NCBI GenBank assembly: GCA_030674155.1
Contig: CM060342.1
Location: 11,921,182-11,985,181 of the forward strand
DNA from: Stramonita haemastoma
Lineage: Eukaryota; Mollusca; Gastropoda; Neogastropoda; Muricidae
DNA length: 64,000 bases
Direction: 5' to 3'
The notes beneath the pieces were generated by a model. It did not search any database and was not told the DNA's origin. It worked only from the letters and a program-made list of their open reading frames with translations. Each line of letters begins with the position of its first letter. Within the stretch, counting starts at the first letter, position 1. Below, in pieces: positions 1-37,479 of the stretch. The position numbers were made by a program, and so were the translations under genes.

Positions 1-246
1 TGATAACTTCAGTAATGCAATCCTTCGATTGGTTAATTGGTTGATAATTTGCCCTGAGCAGCAGACCTTTCTGTCAAATGCATTTTCTTTCTTTGTGGTG
101 TGTGGCCTGTTATCACTGCTTAATCTTTCCCAAGCAAATTGTACTTTTTGTTTGCACTGGAAAACAATTGTGCCGTCAATGCCTCACTTGGTTTAACCCT
201 GTTGAATGTATTTAACTGAGCTTTATCATAAAATCAGCTCTGTTGA

Positions 247-248
<2 letters not shown>

Positions 249-302
<54 letters not shown>
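249..302 (+). repeat. (TG)n microsatellite
   Basis: About 27 uninterrupted TG units. Confidence 0.97.
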
Positions 303-303
<1 letters not shown>

Positions 304-352
304 GTTTTAATGCTAAATTTGTCAAGATAAAGCAAGCTAGTTTTGGAATAAC

Positions 353-365
353 ATGGATGCAGCAG
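353..365 (+). CDS. Weak candidate first coding exon of the FET gene (MDAA)
   Basis: ATGGATGCAGCAG is followed by gtacag, a usable donor. It ends one base into a codon, which is what the acceptor at 4900 needs (joined reading MDAAGATGQQGYDQ). The Met has A at -3 and G at +4. A 13-nt match of this kind is expected by chance, a (TG)27 run lies just upstream, and the real exon may lie outside the window. Confidence 0.18.
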
Positions 366-1638
366 GTACAGTTTGATTAGCAGTCAGAATCTGAACAACA
401 GGAAAGCTGAAGAAAAAACCCAGGAACTGTAGGCAATGTCAATGACTTTTTTGACAGATTGCAAAACTAAGATTTGGCGATAATGCTGAATGGATTTAAT
501 TCAAGATACTGTGGTAGTATACATGTCAAAAGTACCATCCTTGAAATTTCCTGAAATATGGTCAGATTGTGACCCTGAAGGAAGCAGGGCGTTTCTTGTA
601 TGGCAACATTTGTTGGGGTTTTGGTGATCCTGTCAGCATTGGGCTGCGGACCTTTTTTTTTTTTGCTGCCTCATTCCTGATGTCCCTGTCCTGCTGTTTC
701 CATGCCGCTCATCTCAGTCTCCCAGCTACAGCCGTACCCAGATGCGTAATGTCTCATCCTCAGGGTCTGAAGTCCACAGGGAGCCTATCAATATCAGGCC
801 ACCATGGGGTCTTCAGCTAGAGGGGCCCTGTACTGTTGCTGGGTCGTTTTGGTTGCATTCAGTGGTGCCTGTTCTGAGCTAACATATGCAGGACACCACC
901 TACTAAGCAAGCCCCTTGCTAACGACAGTATTAGCTCAGTCACTGCAGGCATTTTTACCAGTGTCGTTGATCAGTTCTTCTGTTGACATTCCTTTCAGAA
1001 GGGCTCGGACAGGGGGGTTAGAACTGTCAGAATTTGTGCAGTAACGCTGTACATGCTTGAATTGTGAGATAAATGAAGCATCTTCACAATCACTCAGAAG
1101 CATGATTTTCAACACCATGCCTTCAGGTTCTGTCTGACTATCCACAAAGCATTGCTCATAGGGGCATAGTACAGCTTGAGTTAATTATTTTAGCTGTTTT
1201 CTTTCTTTGGCCAACAGATAAATGTACATTTCAGCTACAACAGTTTTTTTCTGGAGGAGTGTTGAAACTGTCAGTGGTGGGATGTCAGTGGTATCAGAAC
1301 TACTTTTCATTTACGAACATAAACATTTTTACGATTTGAAAACAAAGGTTTACAACAAACCCATACATACGGGTTGTGAGAGTGAAAAGCAGGAGAACCT
1401 TCCCACAGTCTTACTGTTCAGTTTGAAGTAAAATGTTCATGGCATCTGGGAAAAGTATATTTTTGTTGCCTGTCCCAGAAGAGTAATCATACTCATCTAC
1501 TTTGGAGACGGCCCCTCACTGCAAGTAGTTGACTGCTGATCAGCTGTCTGTCCTAGAAGAGCATGCTCTGTGGAGAGGAGGTTACTTTTTCAACATGGTG
1601 TGGTTGTGAGTTGCCTGAAGGGATCTTTTGAGATCTCA

Positions 1639-1644
1639 CGCAAC
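1639..1644. repeat. Left target-site duplication CGCAAC
   Basis: Direct repeat of the hexamer that follows the right terminal inverted repeat at 3431-3436. Confidence 0.55.
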
Positions 1645-2502
1645 CAGACCTGTGCACCTTCCGTATTTTTCCGTATTTGTTCCGGAAAAAGTTGGAAAAT
1701 ACGGAAATACGATTTTATTAATCAAAATCCGATTTTTGTCAACGAAAAATCCGGAAATCGAAAACGTCGTCTTCTATCGTTCAGCGATGCCGTATATCTC
1801 GCGTTACGTCGTCTGCTAAGCCCTAGGCCTATCGACTAGGCCTATCGTTCAGTTACTTATCTCCCCTGACGACGCATGCGCACAGCAGTATCTTCAAAAC
1901 AAAATGGCGGAAAGTGTAAACTTTCGCGGAGAAACAGACCAAACTGATACACTTATAAGCAAAGAAAGACGCGGAGTGAATGCAAAATGACGCTAACAGG
2001 CCAGGATGGGGCTAAAAGAGGTACAGCTGCGGATATAGATGCATAAGCAGCAAAATTGGCTGTTCGTTTTGCCGAGTAAGGTTTGAAACCTGCGCTACGT
2101 CTCTCGCATCAGGCTACTCGCTAGTGAAAGTTGAACTTTCATTCGCAAGTGGTGTCGAAAATTTTAATGCGGTCGGAACATAGCAAACCACGGCTCTTCA
2201 TTTATAGAAGCGCTGATTTCTTGGAAAATCATGGAACAGTAAAATTTCTCGCATCTTCGAAAAATCAGTTGATCGTTAAAACGGCAAACTGACTTGTTCT
2301 GAAGTTACATGAAAACTCGCTCTGAAGTTATATCGTACGGAACACGGCTTCCGCTCTGGTGCTGTACTGGACAGCAGCAGAGCACACACATACACAGCAC
2401 TTGTTTTCTGGCCATGCAAACTGTCATGGTGAGTCCACTCCGAAATCAGATTAAAAATAAAATCTTCTTAAATCTTCTTAAATCTTCACCAGAGAGTGTA
2501 TT

Positions 2503-2962
<460 letters not shown>

Positions 2963-3037
2963 GCCTCTACATTGCACAAAATTGTGCCTGGAGATGCCTC
3001 CAAACTGCCTTTAAAATGCGAAAAATCGTTTTCGGCC

Positions 3038-3111
3038 GGGGGGCTTTGCCCCCCTGGGCCCCCCAGCAGGGCTTTGCCCCTGCACCCCACCGGGGCCTAA
3101 GCGGCCCCTGG
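3038..3111. other. Three consecutive GC-rich hairpins
   Basis: GGGGGGCTTTGCCCCCC at 3038-3054, an AGCAGGG/CCCCTGC arm pair at 3064-3082, and a CCGGGGCC/GGCCCCTGG arm pair at 3090-3111. They lie in the right half of the transposon at 1645-3430. Confidence 0.7.
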
Positions 3112-3436
3112 ACCCCGGCTCAATTTCCTCTTTTTTTTCTCTCCCAATTCTACACTCTGTATATTACATCACTTATGAAGTCATCAGACCTGTCCAGATT
3201 TGCTAGTTGATAAAAGAAAAAGCTTATGAGCTTTTGTACAATGGAAAGAAATTGGAAGGGGGATGAGCAAACAAATACAGATACAAAAAACAAATTAAAA
3301 AAAAGACGTTTATGCTTCATGTTGAAAAAGTGTATCATGAACAACGCGCAAAAATACTGAAACTCGGTGAAAAATACTGAAAATTGCCATGAAAATACTG
3401 AAATCAGTAGTAAGGGGGTGCACAGGTCTGCGCAAC

Positions 3437-4899
3437 AATGGAAATAAACTTCAAGTATAACCAAATTGAGAAAGAGTTAAGACTTTTTATCAAGATAGAG
3501 GACAAAAATCAAGACGCCTATTTGATTGCATTTATATGTTAATGGCCATGGTGTATAATGGGACAGATGACTTCTGTCAACCTGTGAAGTCTCTTCTTCA
3601 TCGTCGAACGCTCGGGTTCAACTTTTTTTGTCATATGAGTGAAAATGACGCACGCTGCCGTTAAGTGCCTGACAGGCCCAACTTTGGCTTGGGAGAGAAC
3701 TGTTATCTTTTAAATTTTTTTCGGGAAAACGGCAGAAGAATGGACCAAGAAGGCAGAACATAGAAAAGATGGAGGTGACAGGAAGAAAAGGAACAAGGTA
3801 GGATCAAAGAGGGTGATAGGCTAGAGGGAATTTCTAGCACGTTTTCCAGGTGGGGATGCTGTTTATACTGACAGGCCCCCCAGCATTCCTATGGGGGAAT
3901 GTGGAGTCTGAAAAATCAAAATTTTGGGGGGAAAAAGCAACAGAACCACAAATTCTAGAGCAATGAAAAACCTTTTCTTCTCGAGTTTGTGTTCCTGATC
4001 TTACTGGAAACAGTCTGTGAAGTTCATCATGGTCATTGCCTACAGTTCCTAGCACCAAAATTTTGTTTGCGGTAACTGGCTACAGGAAATTACCAACTCC
4101 TAAAATAAAATACCTACTGCTGGTGACATCTACTGAATTTTAGCAGAACAGTTGAGAAATGGCCACACTTCCACTTCAAACAGCGAAAAGATGTTTGCGC
4201 TATGGATCGTGGATGTTTAGATCTGAAATGTTTTTCTGGTGATGGAGAGGCCTACACTGCTCAGATCTGTAGTTGCACCATACCATGAGATAGCTGGTGC
4301 ACATGAAAACTTCCAGTTTAGTTCTGCTTCTTCAGTTCGTGATAAAATGCATCTTCTGTTCTTCATCATAAGATTCTGATAAGCACAATCTCTTTTCCTG
4401 TGAAAATGGGTGAAAAGTGTGCAATCTCTTTTCCTGTGAAAATGGGTGAAAAGAATAGTCGATCATGTGAAGATTCTGATGAAAAGCAGTCTCTTTTCTT
4501 GTGAAAACAGGTGAAAAATATGGTCATTTGACTGAATTTTAAAGCTCAGGTGCATGTGCTTTGGTCCTGCTGGTACCATTCCTGTTCTTTGTAATCTTCA
4601 CCAGATGTGAGCTATTCCTCATGCGTGTCTCAGGGATACATACCTACAGCTTTTTCTAAAGCACTAAAAGGGGGAATGGAAGGTGTGGCCGTTTTTTTTC
4701 ACCCTCAGTACTGGTTCATATTCTCTGTTCTGCAGTTATAGGTGTGGGTATTGACGTGCAAACAATTCACAGCGCGAACACACGAGTAGGCTGTCAGGGT
4801 TAGAGTAGGTGAGAAACGGTGTGTGTGGGCATCAGAACGTCCTGGAGTAGGGAATCCATGGCAATGAGTTTCATAGTGAGGACTTATTGTACACGGCAG
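3437..4899. other. Non-coding sequence before the first recognised FET exon
   Basis: AT-rich DNA. At 4380-4520 an imperfect repeat of about 45-60 bp (ctcttttcctgtgaaaa...gtgaaaa) occurs three times. Nothing coding is recognised. Confidence 0.5.
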
Positions 4900-29256
<24,357 letters not shown>

Positions 29257-29710
29257 AGGGTCGGGGACCACACCACCTTCGGCAGTCCGCTGGACCTGCC
29301 TCTACTCAACACAGCACTGCTTGTGCTGGCTGGATTGGTTCTTTGTGTGGGGCCACTGGATGTGCAAATAGAGACGTCTATCTGACTGCCCCCCTCCCCC
29401 TCTCTCAGTGTATGTTCAGAGCATTTTTATCGTTTTAAGATTAGTGGTTCATAAAACCCTTCCCCTGCTCTGAATGTGTGTTCATCATCATTAGAAAGGA
29501 AGAAGAAACGATGTGTTACCATTGACTTCATACCATGAGAACTGTTTCCATCTTAGCAAACATGTTTATTGTTTTTTGAAATTACTTATCACCACAAAAG
29601 ACTTTATCAAGTTGTGTCCAAGTTTGATGTGAGGATGTGGTTTATTATCTCAGAGGTGATGTGTGGCTACTACTTTTATTCATTAAACCAACATGTGTTT
29701 ATTCAGAGTG
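29257..29710 (+). other. Probable 3' UTR of the FET gene
   Basis: Non-coding sequence directly after the TAA. An ATTAAA hexamer at 29682-29687 is followed within 40 nt by GT-rich sequence, which would suit a polyadenylation site. No AATAAA is seen nearby. Transcripts could run further into the 82-bp minisatellite. Confidence 0.4.
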
Positions 29711-29890
29711 TCTGTCATTTTGTTTGTGTGCATCGGGAATGGTGGAAACTGATTCAGAATGAAACAGTACAATTAAGGCCACATTCATACTGCCACTTGC
29801 AACTGGAGAGCGAAAGTAAAAAAGCGTACATGCATGGGAAAAGGTGTTCATACTTGACAGTGGGGTGTCTGCCTCGAGAAAGAAGGAAGT

Positions 29891-30368
29891 TGTTAGTTTT
29901 AGTGTAAACATGGTACTAACAGTGATGAACAAACGCTGCTTTGTCCTTGAGAAAGAAGAGAGGAGGTAGGGCTGTTAGTTTTAGTGTAAACATGGCACTG
30001 ACAGTGTGATGAACAATGCTGCTTTGTCCTTGAGGAAGAAGAGAGGAGGTAGGGCTACTGTTAGTTTTAGTGTAAACATGGCACTAACAGTGATGAACAA
30101 ATACTGCTTTGTCCTTGAGAAAGAATAGAGGAGGTAGAGCTGTTAGTTTTAGTGTAAACATGGCAGACAGTGTGATAAACAAATGCTGCTTTGTCCTTGA
30201 GAAAGGAGAGAGGTGGTAGAGCTGTTAGTTTTAGTGTAAACATGGCAGACAGTGTGATGAACAAATGCTGCTTTGTCCTTGAGAAAGAAGAGAGGTGGTA
30301 GAGCTGTTAGTTTTAGTGTAAACATGGCAGACAGTGTGATGAACAAATGCTGCTTTGTCCTTGAGACA
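29891..30368 (+). repeat. 82-bp minisatellite, about 5.8 units
   Basis: Units start with tgttagttttagtgtaaaca at 29891, 29973, 30059, 30141, 30223 and 30305 and contain gctttgtccttgag. Later units are nearly identical, earlier ones diverged. It lies 200 bp past the likely FET poly(A) signal. Confidence 0.95.
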
Positions 30369-30805
30369 GAAGGGACGCTTGTTCAGCACACATGCACAGC
30401 AGTGTTTCAGTGCAAACTTTTTCAGATCCGTCCCAACCTGAAAGAGGTTTTCCCTCTGTGTGTCAAAAACCGAAGGGAGGCGACGGTGCTCGACAGGATA
30501 AACACAGATCATTCTCACATCACTCGTGTTCATTTGCTGAAAGGCGAACTTGTGTATGTGCGGGTAACCATCAGGCATCTGCTCTTGGTGTGTCGAGATG
30601 TTCAGGAAATAAGGCACAAGCATTTTACCGCAGACTCCCTGAAAATCCTCTTTCGGGATGTTCCACCGGACACCATTTTTATCTTCCTGAGAGACTTGGG
30701 CTTTTTTGGTCTGATATGAGTGAAAGTGGTATAGTTGCTCTCTATGGACAAGGTTGTTTTAAGGAATCTGGTTTTGGTTTTATCTCATTTTATGTGTGAT
30801 CGATG
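30369..30805 (+). other. Unassigned sequence with a 148-codon open frame
   Basis: The frame covering 30273-30719 starts inside the 82-bp minisatellite and continues with no recognisable domain (…FPLCVKNRREATVLDRIN…). I do not support it as a gene. Confidence 0.4.
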
Positions 30806-31120
30806 TGGGTTTTCCCACGACGCGGTGGCCGTCCTGGGCTGACCCTTATGGTTGACCAGGGCGTTGATACAAGCAAGGACAGTTGAGTTGGTTTTAAACG
30901 CCGTTTTAACTGTATATAGTCGCACGCTTTTAATACGAGTTTTAAAATGTGACGAGGTGACAGCCCCAATATGGCCCGTGCGGTCGGCGGGGCTCTAAGC
31001 AACATCATTGGATTGAATTGGACCTTCCTCTCTCCCTCCGGCAAAAGCCTACTTATGACACTTTTAAATCCAACCTCAAGACACACTCATTTCAAACCCA
31101 AGATTTTCTCCTGTTTCCAT
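30806..31120 (+). mobile_element. LINE 3'-end fragment
   Basis: LPLSLRQKPTYDTFKSNLKT, read at about 31024-31083, resembles the conserved end of non-LTR reverse transcriptases (W-N-x-L-P...F-K-x-x-L-K). The preceding 200 bp resemble 34,690-34,890, suggesting a second diverged copy of the same region. Confidence 0.5.
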
Positions 31121-34100
31121 CTCATACCTGTCCCTGCCTTCAACATCTACCTACCAAAGTGTATAACCTTTATAGGTGTGTTTGCGAGCGAGCGAGCGCG
31201 CACGTGCATGCGTGTGTGTGTGCATGCGTGTTGTGTGTGCATGCGCGTGCTTGTGTGTGTACATTCAAATTTGCTGAAACTGTAAATTGTTATTGATTGC
31301 TTGTGTGTTGTATAGGTCGAATGCAAGCGCTTTGATTTGTTTTTACAAGATAAATCGCTTTACAAATTCCATGTATTATTCTAGGATAGCTTATTTTAGG
31401 GCAGAAATTGCCTATTATGGAGATTTAAATTTATTTCAAGGAGAGGCATTTTTACAGGCTAGAATTGCTGAAAAGCCTTCAGCTTCAGGGGGCATTGCAC
31501 TGGAGGTGATAGGTTTGTGTCCATCCAAGTTTGAAAACCACAAAGAAGGGTAGAGACTGCATTAACCCTTGCTTGGAGGTGTCTCCTGGTTTTTACTTTG
31601 TTCAGTACTTTAGTCAAGGAAATTTTATAATTTTCAATAGTCTCTAAACAAAAAAAACTTTAAATCTATACCATCTTATACTACAAACATTGATAGCTTC
31701 TACATTCTGCAGTAAATAAAATGTGTACCATGCCAGGCACTTTTTGCAATTATGCACTTGTTTACCAACACACAAAAAATTCCATCTTTGCACCTCAGCA
31801 TTTTTTTGCCATCAGTTTCACAATCGCTTCTGTCCAACTTGCCAGCAATAGCTTCTAGGCTTCTCTGACTCATCAACTCGATCAGTCTCAACAATACTCT
31901 AAACAAAAAAATAGCCTTTAAATCTACCCTGTAGGTGTCCTAATCCTCTCTGAACAGACGCCCTAACCTTTGCCCGTAACAAAATTAATTTCGCAAACCT
32001 TTAAAAATATAACTTGCTTATAAAACCCTACCCATTCGGACACAAGAAAGTGCAGACAGATCGGCATCACAGGACAGCAACTCGTAACGAGAATTTCATT
32101 TATGTAAACGATATTAGTGGCGCCTGTTGTGATCATGTGTAACCACGTGTTACTGGGAGTGGGCTTGAGGGCAGTTAAAGGATGGTATCCTATGTTACTG
32201 ACCAAAGCAGAGTTCAGAGGCTAGATTCACTTGCTGAATGATAAAAAGCATTTACCTGCAGGCAAGAGTGAAGCTGAAGAGGAGTATGAAGAATCGACAT
32301 GGTGTGGCCAAGATATGGCATTTTGTTCGGGCTCAAGTAGATATAGCACCAAGAAAAAGCAAACCCCACCCCTAAAGGACTGGCACACTCACCCTAAACA
32401 GATTTTAACAGCTGAAATTGTACTTCATGAAAGCAGAAGTGAACAAAAGTTATCATTGGTCTTTGGTCTCCACCCATTTTCATTCCACAGGACAGCACAC
32501 GGTTCTTTACAATTTCGTCAACGGGTGTCGCACCCAACTTCAAAGTAGTATGTAGTTATTAAAGCCCAGAAACCAAATTTGAGTATGCATGTGTGGCTTG
32601 ATAGTCTGACGAAAACTTGTAGTCTTACACAGATGTGTTAAAAGTGAAATAGAATTTATTTTTAATAACATCTCACCGACTTGCACATATACGCACACTT
32701 GCACATACACACACACACACACTCTAGCTTCACTAACACGCACATACACAGACGCATTCACTGACAACGGTTTATCTGTTTTCATTGAAAATAAAAACAG
32801 CTTTGTGGATAATTGCAGACCTGTTACACAGTCATGCCTCCAGCATTACAACTGGCGGATAAGAATACTATAATAATAATCACAGGCCATGTTATCACTT
32901 TGGCCCATGAACAAAGACAGCACAACGCGCATTGTCAAGATAGCTGATGGCAGACACAAACAGTACCTGCAAGGCAGCCCACTACCATCCATTGAGAGAG
33001 AGAGAGAGAGAGGGGGGGGGGGGGGGGGGGTTAAAAAAACCAACTGGATTCTTCATTTGTCACTTAATTAAGCATGTGCTTTTTTTCCCCTTTTTACATA
33101 ACAGCAACCAGCTTTGTTACTTTTAAACACTGTTAAGCTTTATGTTGCAAGTCTAGTCTAGGGCTATAAACAATATAGTATGGTATGGTATAGTAGTCTA
33201 GGTTTCCATTCTTGAAGGTAAACTGTTTTTAAAATATTAGAGATCTGTCATAGAAAAAGGCTCACCTGAACATTTTACAATATGACATTCTAGTGACTGT
33301 AGGCCTTGGTAACTAGCTGATATGAATTACTGACACACCTTTAGACCTGGGCCAATTGAGTAAAGTGATTCATGCCATTTTAATATAGCAACAGTCCACC
33401 ATGAATCTTCAATCTTTAAAGATATTTTGACACAAAAGTAGAAACAAATTCAGAGGTCACCCTGAGACCAGGCACACAGTGTCCAAAATCCTTTTTTTTT
33501 TTTTGCTACACTTTGGATGATTGGCAACACTGATAGGTGACATACTGGTAATGCTATACAGAAAGAGAGCAATTTATGACCACCAAATTTACTGAATACA
33601 ATGTATGTGTAGCCAAGTATTTCAACGGTAGGCCTAACGAGGCCTTAGAACTACAGACACCATTGCATGGTTTGTATGCTGCTTAAAACTCCTCAAATCT
33701 TGAATTTTGAGGTCACATTTCCAAGGTCTTGAATTTCAAATGAAAATGATCAAAAAGACAACCTAGAATAAAAAAAAAATTATAAAAAAAACCCAACTCG
33801 TATCCATGCATGCTAAGGACAATAACAGACATTTTTTATGGAAAAATTGTTAAAAGAAAAAATTTTGTTACCCCCCAAAAATAGAATGCATGTGGGCGCT
33901 TAGAGAAAAACGAAACAAGGAGTAGCAGACGACAAAAGACCTGAAGACTTAGTGCGCATGCGCACAACAACAACGGGAAGTAGTGTGCTCGTCGCTCGAA
34001 ATTTGTGTTCGCCGTGTGTTTAAACAACAAAGCAAGGCGAAAAATGTGCATAGAAATCCTTAATGATAGAAAGAAGAGTTCAGAGAAGAGGTTAGCAAAG

Positions 34101-34458
34101 TAGCAACAATCGAAGCAAGTGTTTTCGCTGTGCGTGTGAAGAATAGCGTCGATCTCTATCTAGGCAGTAACGGGCAAGCGTTTGTACCTGAAGCTAACTA
34201 CGAAGAACAGATGTTCTTCGACCAAGAATGGTACTTCTGTTTGGACTGAAGATGTTGGAAAAAACACAACGAAAGCATCAAACTTCGGTGCTCAGTGTGT
34301 GTCCTAAAGGATATTACTTGCAAAGTTTAGAGATCGCGAAAAAAAAACCATGAATAAGGTGAGGGAGCATTGTACTTTCGGTTTCAGCCTCCCCCAGGTA
34401 AAAAAAAGAAAGAAAAAAAAGCCTTTCCTGGGTGAAAGAGAGCCTCCCCTCCCCAGGG

Positions 34459-34495
<37 letters not shown>

Positions 34496-34685
34496 GAAAA
34501 AGCCTCCTCTAAGTTAAGAAAGAGCATTCCACTTTTTTTTTTTTTTGGAGGGGTTGATATGCTTTACAAGGTTCAGCACTATATAAATTCCATATGTTAT
34601 TATTAGAATTTAAGATTAAGAACGTCACAGTTCTTTACTGCAAGCATTGCAGTTGTTTTTTGAGGACTCAGATATTTTGGTTTTG
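31121..34685. other. Intergenic sequence, nothing coding recognised
   Basis: AT-rich DNA with GT/GC-alternating sequence near 31190-31262, short AC tracts near 32,690-32,720, a (GA)n-G run at 32,996-33,030, poly-T near 33,490 and C34 at 34,460-34,493. Open frames are short and featureless. Confidence 0.5.
34460..34493 (+). repeat. Poly-C run (C34)
   Basis: Uninterrupted run of C. Confidence 0.95.
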
Positions 34686-34689
34686 TCTG

Positions 34690-34890
34690 GTTTTGTGTGT
34701 CGTTCATGTGGTCCTCCCACAACATGCTGACTGTCCAGGTTTGACCCTTCAGTTGTTGTTGGCGAAGAGTTGGTTTTTCAGCTTGTTTTAATTCATAGAT
34801 AGTTGCCTTGTTTTACTCTTGAGATTTAAGTATTAAGGAGATGACAGCCCAGGTGTGGTTTCTGTGGTTTGCAGGGGTTATGATATCAAA
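34690..34890 (+). mobile_element. Diverged repeat copy related to 30,810-31,010
   Basis: Shared order of phrases: ccacaacatgctgactgtcc, tgacccttcagttgttgttgg, tttcagcttgttttaa, gagatgacagccc. Probably retroelement-derived; class not determined. Confidence 0.45.
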
Positions 34891-34914
34891 AATAGGACTG
34901 GATTGGATGGCATC

Positions 34915-35425
34915 GGAAGATTTCTTTCTTTCTTTATTCGTATATATCAAGGATCTATTTATTTATTTACTGTTCTATTTCAAGGATAATGGAATAAGCA
35001 TTCATGTGCTTTTTTACATCCTGTCCCCGTGTGTATGCAGTTTTGTAAATCTTGTCATCTGTTCCTATCGGCACACAATGGCCTACTCTTACGAAAAGCG
35101 GAACAGGATTTAATGTGTGCGCAAGACGTTCTGCGTGCGTTCGCACACGGGGCCTCGGTTTATAGTCTCATCCGAAGGACTTGTGGGGAGAGTGGAATCA
35201 GCACTGATGTTAACTCCAGGAGAAAGGATAATGGAATAAGCACTCATGTGCGTTTTTACATCTGGTCCCCGTGTGCACGAAGTTTTGTAGATTTTTTGGG
35301 GGGAGAGTGGAGTCAGCACTGATGTTAACTCCAGGGGAAAAATCCCCTCAAACGGGAATCAAACCCGGGTTGTCAAATTGCAAGGGCAATGTTCTGACTG
35401 GTCACAAGGTTATCCCATCCCCATG
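34915..35425 (-). mobile_element. SINE on the minus strand with an internal duplication
   Basis: The tRNA-like head lies at the right end (acccgggtttgattccc on the minus strand near 35,360). gagtggaatcagcactgatgt and ggataatggaataagca each occur twice, so either two copies are nested or the element is partly duplicated. Same family as 13,726-14,083. Confidence 0.7.
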
Positions 35426-35585
35426 GGGATCGGGTGTAAACAGTTAGAGGTTCCTGTCAGACAACTTTAAAACAAATTTTTTAAGAGATGGGGGGAAAAA
35501 ATTACCGGGGAAGTAAGAGGACTTCATGGGATATCAACTAATGGAGCTTTATCATGGAATAAACTATTAAGTCAAATGGAGTTTA

Positions 35586-35590
<5 letters not shown>

Positions 35591-35675
<85 letters not shown>

Positions 35676-35690
35676 GTGTGTTTGTGTTTA
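35591..35690 (+). repeat. (TG)n microsatellite
   Basis: About 45-50 TG units with one CG. Confidence 0.97.
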
Positions 35691-35803
35691 ACAAATGTTA
35701 ACTTTTATCATGTGCATTCAAATTTATCGAAATTTATAGATGTTTAACTTAGTAGTGTGGAATGTTTTATTGGTTGTTAAACAGATTTCTTTTAGTAAAG
35801 GGG

Positions 35804-35819
35804 TGTGTGTGTGTGTGCG

Positions 35820-35882
<63 letters not shown>

Positions 35883-35970
35883 GTGTGTGTGTGTGTGTGT
35901 GTGTGTTGCGTGCGTGCGTGCATGTGTGTGTGTGTGTGTGTGCATGTGTGTGTGTGTGTATGTGTGTGTT
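35804..35970 (+). repeat. Compound (TG)n microsatellite
   Basis: TG units broken by CG and TTG. The flanking aatttat..gtttaac phrases resemble those of the 35.6-kb array, so the two may be a duplication. Confidence 0.95.
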
Positions 35971-36289
35971 TAACAAATGTTACCTCTATTTTGTATGTTT
36001 AAAGTATTTCTCGATTTCTTACCAGCTGTTTAGATAAGCTTTTAATCACTGCAAAACAAATTTCCTTTAACAGAGGACAATAAAGGTGTTGAATTGTTGA
36101 ATTGAATTTTGGAACTAAAAGATGGGATATGATTGGTGATTGGAGAACCATCTTGAAGATACACTGACTTTCACTTGAGCTTTGTCTTGCAGCACAGATA
36201 TGAAATATTAATGATACATTAGTATCAATTGGAGTTACATCTTGGAACTGAAAAACAGGATATTTTGATTTTAGATCTGAAGAGATATC

Positions 36290-36298
36290 ATGTCTGCC

Positions 36299-36331
<33 letters not shown>

Positions 36332-36533
36332 TTCTACCTGCCTGCCTGCCTGTCTCTTGTTTCTTTGGGACTGGATGGAAAAAAGCCCATGGGTGCTTAT
36401 TCATTATCCTTGAAATACAAGAATTTGATACGCTTTTATTTGATCTCTCTCTCAACACACACACATGTACGCACGCATGCATGCGCGTGCACACACACAC
36501 ACACACACACGCACACACACACACACACGCACC

Positions 36534-36578
<45 letters not shown>

Positions 36579-36600
36579 TTCACCTTCAATAACAGGCAAA
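36290..36600 (+). repeat. (CTGT)n tetranucleotide repeat, SINE tail fragment and (CA)n array
   Basis: CTGT/CTGC units at 36290-36355; a piece like the second SINE's 3' end (actggatggaaaaaagc, gcttattcattatcctt) at 36370-36425; (CA)n broken by GC at 36453-36576. Confidence 0.85.
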
Positions 36601-37479
36601 AGAAAAGTACACGGCAACAACAAAAAAATGAGTCACGAACAACAGCATGTTTAATTCGCATAAAAACTAAGAGAACAGAAAATGGTCTTGATGGATTAAT
36701 TAATCATACATATTTCTACTAAACCTTCAAAATGTAGACCTGCAAAATGCCAACAGTATTGATGACATAGCAGAATTCTTCCACAATCATCTAGTCAACC
36801 GCTTCGTCAATGCAAAAGCACCACCATTCAACAGCACTGTTCTCTGTCTGGCCCGACACATTCATATATAACCACATTTCCAGTTCTGTATCAGCAGCTC
36901 AGAACATACCCGCCATTCTTCTTCAGCCTTTCCAATGTCATCAGTCAGCTATTCTGTTGGACATGATCCTGTTCTGCATATCACATAATCAGTACACAAA
37001 GTACAGTGACCAACGGCTTTGTTGTATGTATTCAGTCTGATATGTTCATCTTCTTCCTGACGATGCAATACGAGTATTATGAGGTATCAATCGTTCACAG
37101 TATGTTCAGTGTTCACAGTATTGCTCCTGCATGCAGTATACAAGGTATCACGATTCAACAACTTCGGTGCAGTATCCATGCTCGCCATGTTATATTCTCA
37201 GTCAACAAAGTGCCTTTATTCTACAGTGATCATTTAAAGTTCTGCATTACTAATTGTTCATTTTTCAGTCATGTTACTTATCATGTGTTATTGCTGATTG
37301 TTAATCGACTAGGCTTGATAATAAAAAAAAAATGTACATGATCATTTATTAAACCAATGAACTACAGTCTGATAGGAATAAACTAATTGGAATCTCTCAT
37401 CATTATTCGATAGTCACAGCTCAGCTTGCTACATTACTTTACAGGAATCATCTCACTGACACAATGAGTTGACAAGCAT

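Larger units (their letters stand above)
1..1638. other. Upstream or intron-1 sequence of the FET gene
   Basis: AT-rich unique-looking DNA with a (TG)27 run at 249-302. Short open frames lack family resemblance. I see no promoter, CpG cluster or RNA gene that I can defend. Confidence 0.5.

Noticed and set aside
804..986. Frame starting MGSSARGALYCC with a perfect GCCACCATGG context
   Set aside because: Only 60 codons, no family resemblance, no suitable donor in the phase the FET exon at 4900 needs. The context match is probably chance.
1904..1990. MAESVNFRGE... as the first FET exon
   Set aside because: It lies inside the transposon at 1645-3430, and its possible donor after AGT ends in phase 0, not the phase 1 needed for 4900.
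30273..30719. 148-codon plus-strand frame starting in the 82-bp repeat
   Set aside because: Starts inside a minisatellite, has no recognisable domain and no splice or promoter support.
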